Shown: piece by piece, positions 54,971 through 64,000 of the stretch
How the letters are laid out: every line of letters begins with the position of its first letter
Position numbering within the stretch: position 1 is the first letter of the stretch
Assembly (NCBI RefSeq): GCF_003349955.1
Contig: NZ_QLKQ01000014.1
Span: forward strand, 36,162-100,161
Length of the DNA: 64,000 nucleotides
DNA from: Azospirillum brasilense
GTDB taxonomy: Bacteria > Pseudomonadota > Alphaproteobacteria > Azospirillales > Azospirillaceae
Reading direction: 5' to 3'
Translations under genes and position numbers: made by a program
The notes under the pieces: generated by a model
What the model saw: only the letters and a program-made list of their open reading frames with translations
The model's database searches: none
Told to the model about the DNA's origin: nothing

Positions 54971-56086
54971 TTACATCGTTTCCGTACGCATGAGATCGCC
55001 CAGCTTGTCGAGCAGATAATCCAGATCCTCGGCCGCCAGATCCTCGTACTGTGTCAGGATGCGCTCGATCACCCGGCGGCGGTGGCGTTCGATGTCGTAT
55101 GCCTCGCCGTCGTAGGGGGTTTCCTTCAGCACGTCCAAGGCGATCCGGCAGGCCGGCAGCAGGACCGGCGGCTGCTTCGCCTTGTCGTAGATGGATTTCA
55201 GCCCCAGACGCCCCGCGTCGTGGATCAGCAGGCGGGCGTTGGTCAGCGGCACGTTGGCCAGATAGGACAGCGCCGTCTCGAAAAAGGCGCTGTCGCCCAT
55301 GCACAGCGCCCGCAACAGAAGCGACGGCGTCAAACGGCCGCTGCGCGAGAGCTGCGCGACCAGCCGCTCCAGCGCGCCCTCGTCACTCTCTCCGGAGAAG
55401 AGCGAAACGGTGGCGCGTTCGCGGCTTTGCAGGATCAAGTCGGCGGCGACCTTGGCCGGAAGGTCGTGGTTGGTCACCAGATGCTGCTGAAGCTTCTCCG
55501 AAACCACGGCGACCAGCCGCTCGGCGATGGTGATCGGCAGGCGGGCGCGCTGGACCAGCGGCTCCTGCACGGTTTCGCTGTCGGCGAAACGCTCGATGAC
55601 CCGGCCGAGCGTCTGCTCGCCGAGGTCCGCGCTCTCGTTGGCGACCAGGACCGCCACCGCCCCTTCCGACGCGGTGTCGATCAGCGCGTCGGCGACGCTG
55701 GCCGACAGGGCCGGGCGCTGCGCGATGGCGGTGTGCTTGGCGTCCGTGCCCGTCCGCACCAGTTCGACGAGGTCGGCGTCGGTCAGCACGGTGGAGACGC
55801 TGAGCACCGGGATGGCCACCGCCTCCACGTCGCGCGCCAGCATCAGCGCGACGTCGCGCGGCAGCGCCGGGTTGGCCTTGAGGTTCTCGGCCAGCGACTG
55901 GCGGACGCGCACCACGGCGTCGCGCGCCATGAAGCGGATGATGTCCTCGGCGAGCCGGCGCTCGCTGTCCGACAAGGTGGTTGCGGAGAACTGCTTGGCG
56001 ATCTTGACCGCCAGTTCGGAACGGCTGTTCGGCGACGGGTCCGACAACAGCCGGGACACGTCGTCCTTGGTGAGTTGGTCGCTCAT
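54971..56086 (-). CDS. DUF2336-domain protein
   Basis: A 371-residue soluble, almost all-helical protein made of repeated alpha-helical pairs, as in the DUF2336 family, found in alphaproteobacteria and of unknown function. Repeats of the type DVALMLARDVEAVAIPVL and LPAKVAADLILQSRERATVS suggest a HEAT-like solenoid. Residues 200-260 contain LPITIAERLVAVVSEKLQQH. The ATG at 56086 begins MSDQLTKDDVSRLLSDPSPN. No partner gene is co-transcribed. Confidence 0.82.
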   Translation of the reverse strand: MSDQLTKDDVSRLLSDPSPNSRSELAVKIAKQFSATTLSDSERRLAEDIIRFMARDAVVRVRQSLAENLKANPALPRDVALMLARDVEAVAIPVLSVSTVLTDADLVELVRTGTDAKHTAIAQRPALSASVADALIDTASEGAVAVLVANESADLGEQTLGRVIERFADSETVQEPLVQRARLPITIAERLVAVVSEKLQQHLVTNHDLPAKVAADLILQSRERATVSLFSGESDEGALERLVAQLSRSGRLTPSLLLRALCMGDSAFFETALSYLANVPLTNARLLIHDAGRLGLKSIYDKAKQPPVLLPACRIALDVLKETPYDGEAYDIERHRRRVIERILTQYEDLAAEDLDYLLDKLGDLMRTETM

Positions 56087-56238
56087 GGGTCCCTGACCCT
56101 TTCCTGCCCTGCGTCGCTCCCCGCGCCTCGGATTCGTGCATCAGCGGGAGCGAATGTATTCAGGTCATGATCGGACCAAAGCATTGAGCCTTTGTTAACG
56201 ACGATTGCCGGCGGCGGCGGCTTCCCGCCGGCCGCCCC

Positions 56239-58930
<2,692 letters not shown>

Positions 58931-59014
58931 TTAGAAAAAATCTGTTGTGGAAGGACCCCTTCATGCCCGCGGTCAAGGAAATTTCTCTAACCGATAAAGT
59001 TCAAGGAACAAGAA

Positions 59015-59395
59015 ATGTCATCAGAAGAAAGGGCTGTTTTGTGGGTTTCCAGCGCCAAAACTGATCTCCTGAGGTTTCCTGACGCCGTCAAAAGAACAAT
59101 CGGCTTTGCTGTCCATCTGGCACAAATCGGCCTGAAGCATGAGCAAGCCAAGCCTTTGCATGGCTTCGGCGGCGCTTCGGTGCTGGAGGTCGTGGAGGAT
59201 CATCGCGGAGATGCCTACCGGGCCGTTTACACGGTTCGCTTCGAGGACGCCGTGATCGTGCTTCATGCCTTCCAGAAGAAGTCCAAACGAGGAATTGCCA
59301 CACCAGCCCACGAGATCGACCTGATCCGTCAGCGGTTGAAGGTGGCGGAGGAGTTGTACGCGCAATGGAAGACAGGAAAGACGAAAGCAAGCTGA
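59015..59395 (+). CDS. HigB-type RelE/ParE-family toxin (phage Gp49-like)
   Basis: A 126-residue basic protein of the COG4679/PF05973 toxin group, which are ribosome-dependent mRNA interferases. Family sequence is clear: WVSSAKTDLLRFPDAVKRTI, AKPLHGFGGASVLEVVEDHR, GDAYRAVYTVRFEDAVIVLHAF and QKKSKRGIATPAHEIDLI. AAGGAAC precedes the ATG. The antitoxin gene overlaps the end by 31 bases in another frame, so both are coupled, toxin first as in higBA loci. Confidence 0.9.
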   Translation: MSSEERAVLWVSSAKTDLLRFPDAVKRTIGFAVHLAQIGLKHEQAKPLHGFGGASVLEVVEDHRGDAYRAVYTVRFEDAVIVLHAFQKKSKRGIATPAHEIDLIRQRLKVAEELYAQWKTGKTKAS

Positions 59396-59709
59396 CGCTC
59401 GCCGAGGGAAGCGGCAACGTCTTTGCCGACCTGGGCTTGGCGGATGCCGAGGAAACCATGGCGAAGGCGCGGCTGGCCGGACAGATCGCGCTCGCCATCC
59501 GCGACTTGGACCTGACGCAGAAGCAGGCTGCGGAGCGCATGGGTCTGGATCAACCCAAAGTGTCCGCATTGATTCGCGGGAAGCTCACGGGATTTTCAAT
59601 CGAGCGGCTGGTGCGCGGGCTGGTGGCGCTCGGACGCGATGTCGAAATCACGGTCCGCCCGAAACCGGACTCGCGGGATCATGCGCGCGTCGTGGTGATG
59701 GAGCGATAA
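59365..59709 (+). CDS. HigA-type antitoxin (XRE family)
   Basis: A 114-residue antitoxin. The N-terminal part (about 1-40) likely covers the toxin; an XRE helix-turn-helix follows (about 45-85, LDLTQKQAAERMGLDQPKVSALIRGKLTGF), and the C-terminus ends SRDHARVVVMER. It should repress its own promoter through the operators at 58860-58898. The start lies inside the toxin gene. Confidence 0.9.
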   Translation: MEDRKDESKLTLAEGSGNVFADLGLADAEETMAKARLAGQIALAIRDLDLTQKQAAERMGLDQPKVSALIRGKLTGFSIERLVRGLVALGRDVEITVRPKPDSRDHARVVVMER

Positions 59710-59726
59710 GCGCTTTGCAACGCTTG

Positions 59727-59772
59727 CCCTCTCCCTGGCCCTCCCCCGCAATGCAGGGGAGGGAAAAAAGGG
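59727..59772. repeat. REP-like palindrome between the antitoxin gene and ilvE
   Basis: CCCTCCCC-N9-GGGGAGGG with an adjacent A-run, resembling the modules at 39056-39168 and 51296-51447. It sits between convergent genes. No T-run after the stem on either strand, so it is not a classical terminator. Confidence 0.55.
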
Positions 59773-59780
59773 CGTGCCCC

Positions 59781-60653
59781 TTACCCGCGCACCAACGCGT
59801 CGTAGTCCTTCACCAGCGTCTCGCAGACGCGGCCCGGCGTGAAGCGGTAATCGCCGATCCGACCGACTGGCGTCACCTCCGCCGCCGTGCCGGTCAGGAA
59901 GACCTCCTGGGTGTTCGCCAGTTCGTCGGGCTGGATGTGGCGCTCGACGACCTCGATGCCGCGGGCCTTGGCGAGGTCGATCACCGTGCGGCGGGTGATG
60001 CCGTCCAGGAAACAGTCGGGCTTCGGCGTGTGGATCTTGCCGTCCATCACCAGGAACAGGTTCGCCCCGGTCGCCTCCGCCAGATAGCCGCGGTAGTCGA
60101 GCATCAGCGCGTCCTGGTAGCCCTCGGCCTCGGCCGCGTGCTTGGACAGCGTGCAGATCATGTAGAGGCCCGCCGCCTTCGACGCCGTCGGCGCCGTGTC
60201 CGGGGCCGGGCGGCGCCACGGCGCCCAGGTCAGCGTGATGCCGGCCATCTTCGCCTCGGGGCTGAAATAGCTCGGCCACTGCCAGACGGCGATGGCGACG
60301 TGGATGCGGCTGTCCTGCGCCGCCACGCCCATCATCTCGCTGCCGCGCCACGCCACCGGGCGGACATAGGCGTCGGTGAAGCCCATCGCCTTCACCGTCT
60401 CGTTGGTCGCGGCGTCGATCTCCGCCACGGAATAGGGCAGCTCGAAGCCGAGGATGCGGGCCGAGGCGGCCAGACGCTCGCTGTGCTCGGTCAGCTTGAA
60501 CACCGTGCCGTTGTAGACGCGCTCGCCTTCGAACACGCAGCTCGCGTAATGCAGGCCGTGCGACAGGACGTGCAGATTCGCGTCGCGCCACGGCACCAGC
60601 GCGCCGTCGTACCAGATCACGCCGTCGCGGTCGTCGAAGGGAAGGATGGACAT
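59781..60653 (-). CDS. ilvE: Branched-chain amino acid aminotransferase
   Basis: A 290-residue fold-type IV PLP enzyme for the last step of Val, Leu and Ile synthesis. Motifs: GLHYASCVFEGERVYNG with the substrate-binding segment, the PLP Lys region ALMLDYRGYLAEATGANLFLV, GITRRTVIDLAKA and the C-terminal EVFLTGTAAEVTPVGRIG. ATG 60653 begins MSILPFDDRDGVIWYDGALV; an ATG at 60665 is also in frame. It is divergent from a MarR regulator that could control it. Confidence 0.94.
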   Translation of the reverse strand: MSILPFDDRDGVIWYDGALVPWRDANLHVLSHGLHYASCVFEGERVYNGTVFKLTEHSERLAASARILGFELPYSVAEIDAATNETVKAMGFTDAYVRPVAWRGSEMMGVAAQDSRIHVAIAVWQWPSYFSPEAKMAGITLTWAPWRRPAPDTAPTASKAAGLYMICTLSKHAAEAEGYQDALMLDYRGYLAEATGANLFLVMDGKIHTPKPDCFLDGITRRTVIDLAKARGIEVVERHIQPDELANTQEVFLTGTAAEVTPVGRIGDYRFTPGRVCETLVKDYDALVRG

Positions 60654-60793
60654 GGCGGCTCCCACCTTGGTCTTTGGCCCGTTGCTCGGGACTTGGAATG
60701 GAATTGTCGAAAGCCGCGCTTGTCTCGCGGGCTTTGTTCGTTTATGTCTGGCTTATTGACCCATTTGTAACGAATCGCACCGATCACGTCAAC

Positions 60794-61306
60794 ATGGCTG
60801 ACATAAAAGCGGGCGTGAACCAGCTTTTCCTGCGCGAAGAGGAACTTCGCACGGGCATGGAGCTGCTGTTCTACGCCTATCGGGAATTCACCGCGGAGCC
60901 GGACGAGATCCTGGCGCAGATCGGCTTCGGCCGGGCGCACCACCGCGTCATCTATTTCGTCGGGCGCTACCCGAAGATCACCGTGTCGGAGCTTCTGGCG
61001 ATCCTCAAGATCACCAAGCAGAGCCTGTCGCGCGTGCTGGGGGAGCTGGTCCGGCAGGAATTCATCCAGCAGCAGACGGGCGTGCGGGACCGGCGGCAGC
61101 GTCTGCTGGAACTGACGGAAAAAGGCGTGGAGCTGGAACGCCAGCTTTCCGAAACGCAGCGGCAGCGGATCGCCCGCGCCTACCGCATGGCCGGGGCGGA
61201 GGCCGTGGAGGGCTTCCGCAAGGTGATGCTGGGCATGATGGACGAGGAGGACCGGGTGAAGTTCGCGCCCCCGGTGCCGGCCCGGCTCGCCGCCGTGAAG
61301 CGGTAG
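60794..61306 (+). CDS. MarR-family transcriptional regulator
   Basis: A 170-residue dimeric winged-helix regulator (HTH about 70-120: GFGRAHHRVIYFVGRYPKIT, VSELLAILKITKQSLSRVLG, LVRQEFIQQQTGVRDRRQR). ATG 60794 lacks an obvious ribosome site and could be translated from a short or leaderless transcript; the frame extends upstream to 60674 without family support. It is divergent from ilvE with 140 bases between the starts. Confidence 0.87.
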   Translation: MADIKAGVNQLFLREEELRTGMELLFYAYREFTAEPDEILAQIGFGRAHHRVIYFVGRYPKITVSELLAILKITKQSLSRVLGELVRQEFIQQQTGVRDRRQRLLELTEKGVELERQLSETQRQRIARAYRMAGAEAVEGFRKVMLGMMDEEDRVKFAPPVPARLAAVKR

Positions 61307-61344
61307 GAACCGGACCGGAAACCAGTCGTCACCCCCCGGTCAAC

Positions 61345-61608
61345 TCACTCCTTGGCCGGGGTCGGGGCCGGTTCGGCGGCGGCGGCGGCGGCGGGAGCCG
61401 CGTCCGCCGGCGGCGTGCCGGCGGCGCCCTCCGTCCCGTCCTTTGCCGTGGCGTTCGCGGCGCCGCGGCGGCGGAAGGACGTGCGCTTGTACACCACGCT
61501 GTCCGAAGACCCCGGCGGGCACTGAACGATTTTACCCCCCTTCGCCAGAAACTCGCGGGTCATGGAGTCGAGATCATTCCGATCCGCGCTGCGGTTATCG
61601 GATGCCAT
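61345..61608 (-). CDS. Small protein with C-x-x-G motif and disordered tail (87 aa)
   Basis: I do not recognise the family. The N-terminal half (RNDLDSMTREFLAKGGKIVQ, then CPPGSSDSVVYKRTSFRRRG) is compact and basic at its end, suggestive of nucleic-acid or ribosome interaction; the C-terminal half is Ala/Pro/Glu-rich and probably disordered (AAPAAAAAAEPAPTPAKE). One cysteine lies in the QCPPGS turn. It is a lone gene convergent with the MarR regulator. Confidence 0.6.
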   Translation of the reverse strand: MASDNRSADRNDLDSMTREFLAKGGKIVQCPPGSSDSVVYKRTSFRRRGAANATAKDGTEGAAGTPPADAAPAAAAAAEPAPTPAKE

Positions 61609-61725
61609 GCATGCCTCCTGTGATCGTCATCGTGCCCCATGGCACCATCCGGGCGGTCCCGATGGTCCATGGAGCATGCGTTTCTTTTGTGAAGCGGCTG
61701 TTACAGGATTGGGGGCAACCGGTTT

Positions 61726-61755
61726 CTGAACGGGCGGCCCCTGAACGGGCGGCCC
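61726..61755. repeat. 15-bp tandem repeat
   Basis: CTGAACGGGCGGCCC occurs twice in succession just past the cold-shock gene stop on its strand; a GCCCCGG-N6-CCGGGGC hairpin (61752-61771) overlaps the second copy and may terminate that gene. Confidence 0.7.
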
Positions 61756-61777
61756 CGGCAAAAACCGGGGCTGAAGA

Positions 61778-61984
61778 TCACGCCTCCTTCAGGTTGGCCG
61801 CGGCGCTCTTGCCCTTCTTGGGGTCGCGCTGGAGTTCGTAGGACAGCTTCTGGCCTTCATGAATGTTGATGCCCGACCGCTCAACGGCGGAGATGTGGAC
61901 GAACACGTCGGCCGTCCCGTCATCCGGCTGAATGAAGCCGTAGCCCTTGGTGGTGTTGAACCATTTCACGGTTCCAGTAGCCAT
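61778..61984 (-). CDS. Cold-shock-domain protein
   Basis: A 68-residue single-domain CSD protein. RNP1 and RNP2 are visible (KGYGFIQP and VFVHISAV), after MATGTVKWFNTT. It binds single-stranded nucleic acid and acts as an RNA chaperone. ATG 61984 is supported by AAGGA and family length; the frame extends upstream to 62035 without support. A long 5' leader typical of csp genes is possible in the next gap. Confidence 0.94.
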   Translation of the reverse strand: MATGTVKWFNTTKGYGFIQPDDGTADVFVHISAVERSGINIHEGQKLSYELQRDPKKGKSAAANLKEA

Positions 61985-62307
61985 CTGGCAGTTCCTTGAA
62001 CGAGGTTTCCCATAGCGCTCGTGCCACGGGTTCACATCAAATCACCGAGGGGAAGGACCAGACGCAGCGATCTGCAAGCGGACCGTAGACCCAAAGAAAT
62101 TCGACTCTTTTCATGTGGGGATCGAAAGGCCTTGATGCAACCCGAACCCTTCGGACAAAGCCCCGCGCACTTGTTTCGACTCACGACTCTTGCCTCGTTC
62201 GTCGGTGTCGGCCCTGCCCTTCGGCGGAGTTGTCCCCGGCTTGTTGCTTAGCCCATAGTTTTGGCGATCCGATTCTTTTGTCTTAGCTTTCGTAAAGGAG
62301 CGGCGGC
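61985..62307. other. 323-bp gap between the cold-shock gene and the last kinase gene
   Basis: Divergent promoter region. On the minus strand it should contain the csp leader; a stretch TTGCAT-N14-CCCCACAT about 120-150 bases before csp faintly resembles a sigma-32-type promoter, too weak to annotate. On the plus strand AAAGGAG (62294-62300) is the ribosome site of the kinase gene. I see no convincing additional gene or RNA. Confidence 0.4.
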
Positions 62308-64000
62308 ATGCAGCGTGCCCACCTCGTGGCCGCTTTCCTGACCTTTGCCGCCTTGTGCGTCGGCGTGTCCGCCCTGTCGGTGTCGCGCGACCGCCACGCC
62401 ACCCTGGAACAGGCCCGCCGCGAGTTCACCGCCACCGCCCACCTTCTCGACGAGCACGCCAGCCGCGCCATCGAAGCGGGGGACGCCCAATTGCGCATGC
62501 TGCTGGACGCGCTGGAGCGGTGGGACCGCCGCGATCCCGCCGAAGGGCGGCGCATCCAGGAGGCGATGCGCGCCCGCACCGAACGCCTGCCGCAGATCGC
62601 CGGAGTCTGGGTGCTCGACGCGCAGGGCCGGCTGCTTCTGGACAGCGCTGAACACCCGCCGCCGCGCCGTGACCTGTCGGAGCGGGATTATGCCCAGGCC
62701 CATCTGGGCGTCACCCAGGGACCACCGCCGGCGCTCCATGTCGGATCTTATCTGCCCGCGGGCCCGGGCATCAGCCAGGGGCGATTCACCATCAGCCGCG
62801 CCCTGCGCGACGAGGAGGGAGCGCTGCAGGCGATTGCGGTCGCCGGCATCCAGAACACCTATTTCTCGCAGATGTACGGCGAGGCCGGCTGGGGCGAGGG
62901 CGCCCGGCTGGCCCTGTTCACCAGCGGCAAGGAGAAGCTGGCGGAGTGGCCGCCGGACAGCGCCGTCGCCCCGCCCGACGCCGCCTGGCCCCAGCCCTGG
63001 GACCCGCCGGGCGGACCGGCGGTCATCGAGGGCACGCGGATCACCGCCGCGCGGATGCTGACCGGCCTCCCGATCGTTGTGGTCGCGAGCCGTCCCCTGG
63101 CCGAGGTGCTTGCCCCTTGGCGCGAACGCGCGCTGTGGACCACGGCGGTCAGCGGCGGCATCCTGACCGGAGCGACGGTGCTGTTCGCCTTCGCGCTGGC
63201 AGGCGCCCGGCGGGAGGAGGCGGTGCGGGCGGAACTCCTGCGCGCCAACCAGAGCCTGGACGAGCGCGTCCGCCAGCGCACGGCGGATCTGGAGAAGGCC
63301 CTGCGCAGCGCGGAGACGGCCAGCCTCGCCAAGATGAAGGTGCTGGCGACGGTCAGCCACGACCTGCGCCAACCCCTGCAGGGTCTGGCCGCCTTCCACG
63401 AGCTGCTGCTGAAGGAGGCGCCGAACCCGACGCTCCAGCAGCTCGGCGCCATGGCCTCGGCGTCGCTCCAGGCCGGGCAGCGGCTGCTGGACGATCTTCT
63501 GACCCTGTCCCGGCTGGAGGCCGGCGTGGTGCCGGTGGAGATCGGCGCCTTTCCGCTCGCCCCGCTGCTGGACCAGCTCGCCGCCGAACTGCGGGCGGAG
63601 GCGGAGGGCAAGGGCCTGCGGCTGACCGTGATGCCCACCAAAGCCTGGGTGTGCAGCGATCCCGCGCGGCTCCAGCCGATCCTGCGCAACCTGCTGTCCA
63701 ACGCCGTCAAATACACGGCGCGCGGCGGCGTGGTCGTCGGGGTGCGGCGGCGCGGCGACGGCCTGCGGGTGGAGGTCTGGGACAGCGGCCAGGGCATCGC
63801 CAAGGCGGAGCTGGGCACGATCTGGGAGGAGTTCTACCAGATCGGCAACCCCGCCCGCGACGGGTCGCGCGGCGCCGGCCTCGGCCTGTCCATCGTCGAG
63901 CGCACCGCCCGCCTGCTCGGCCACCCGCTGGAGGTCCGGTCGCGGGTCGGCCGCGGCTCGGTCTTCGCCGTCACCCTGCCCCACGCTCCCACCACCGCCG
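62308..64000 (+). CDS. Membrane sensor histidine kinase (truncated by window end)
   Basis: The first 564 residues of a sensor kinase. A transmembrane helix (about 4-20), a periplasmic sensor of the PDC/dCache type (about 30-265), a second helix (ALWTTAVSGGILTGATVLFAF, about 270-295), a coiled coil and a HisKA with SHDLRQPLQGL (His about 350) and a HATPase (ILRNLLSNAVKYTA, GAGLGLSIVERTARLLGH). The frame stays open to the window edge, so a receiver may follow. The kinase core resembles that of the MHYT kinase (SHDLRQP, IVRRLAGLLGH). ATG 62308 has AAAGGAG. Confidence 0.88.
   Translation, partial: MQRAHLVAAFLTFAALCVGVSALSVSRDRHATLEQARREFTATAHLLDEHASRAIEAGDAQLRMLLDALERWDRRDPAEGRRIQEAMRARTERLPQIAGVWVLDAQGRLLLDSAEHPPPRRDLSERDYAQAHLGVTQGPPPALHVGSYLPAGPGISQGRFTISRALRDEEGALQAIAVAGIQNTYFSQMYGEAGWGEGARLALFTSGKEKLAEWPPDSAVAPPDAAWPQPWDPPGGPAVIEGTRITAARMLTGLPIVVVASRPLAEVLAPWRERALWTTAVSGGILTGATVLFAFALAGARREEAVRAELLRANQSLDERVRQRTADLEKALRSAETASLAKMKVLATVSHDLRQPLQGLAAFHELLLKEAPNPTLQQLGAMASASLQAGQRLLDDLLTLSRLEAGVVPVEIGAFPLAPLLDQLAAELRAEAEGKGLRLTVMPTKAWVCSDPARLQPILRNLLSNAVKYTARGGVVVGVRRRGDGLRVEVWDSGQGIAKAELGTIWEEFYQIGNPARDGSRGAGLGLSIVERTARLLGHPLEVRSRVGRGSVFAVTLPHAPTTA

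Noticed and set aside
56087..56238. Weak CtrA-like site (TTAA-N7-TCAA) before DUF2336
   Set aside because: One half deviates and the trailing C is missing; only weakly matched, so not annotated.
61985..62307. Sigma-32-like promoter upstream of the cold-shock gene
   Set aside because: Match is loose (TTGCAT and CCCCACAT with 14 bases between), and cold-shock genes are not expected to rely on it.

Overview
The window reads as core-chromosome DNA of a GC-rich alphaproteobacterium. The gene content (DivK/PleD, possible CtrA boxes, HdaA, aa3-type oxidase subunit IV, DUF2066, DUF2336, an EipB/DUF1849 homologue) and protein style point to Rhodospirillales, most likely Azospirillum; this is inference from family knowledge, not a database match. 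Nearly all of the sequence is coding, with short intergenic gaps. I see no rRNA, tRNA, transposase, integrase or CRISPR array. Housekeeping genes (rpmG, aspS, pgsA, gmk, rsmA, lptG, surA, pepA, holC, uvrB) indicate a main chromosome.

Layout. 0-4.5 kb: RNase R, an S41 processing protease and ribosomal protein L33. 4.6-9.3 kb, minus strand: a signalling block of diguanylate cyclase, phytochrome-like histidine kinase without chromophore residues, DivK and PleD, with a CtrA-like box before divK. 9.5-15.2 kb: a 2-hydroxyacid dehydrogenase, an EipB-like envelope protein, a small unknown protein, aspS and rnd. 15.4-16.7 kb: a degenerate EAL protein preceded by three TTAA half-sites in CtrA spacing. 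16.7-22.9 kb: a polyphosphate neighbourhood (ppx, ppk, sixA-like, CYTH-CHAD). 23-25 kb: a LysR/EamA-like transporter/azoreductase cassette. 25-30 kb: an operon DUF2066-pgsA-perM-hdaA-SDR, divergent from purMN.

30-40 kb: purM (apparently with an ATC start codon) and purN, a 49-residue oxidase subunit IV, ndk, an ABC-F ATPase with ExoD-like partner, a methyltransferase, an SDR, yicC-gmk and rsmA. 40-45.6 kb: small exported and membrane proteins, a lytic transglycosylase and a large MHYT-PAS-kinase-receiver protein whose PAS domain keeps the FixL haem-ligand histidine. 45.7-52 kb: lptG-surA-pdxA (minus) divergent from pepA-holC, with a MITE-like palindromic repeat between pepA and holC. 52-59 kb: a receiver-kinase protein, an MFS transporter, a DUF2336 protein, a tiny lipoprotein and uvrB. 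59-64 kb: a HigBA-type toxin-antitoxin operon with a paired operator embedded in its promoter, ilvE divergent from a MarR regulator, a small unknown protein, a cold-shock protein and a sensor kinase cut by the window end.

Themes. Signal transduction is over-represented: two diguanylate cyclases, one degenerate EAL protein, four histidine kinases and DivK, and the CtrA-like boxes suggest that part of it belongs to the CckA-ChpT-CtrA cell-cycle/motility network. The other points most worth checking are the ATC start of purM, the haem-PAS/MHYT kinase, mutually exclusive hairpins before a diguanylate cyclase gene, and the HigBA operator. No wholly unknown multi-gene system stands out.
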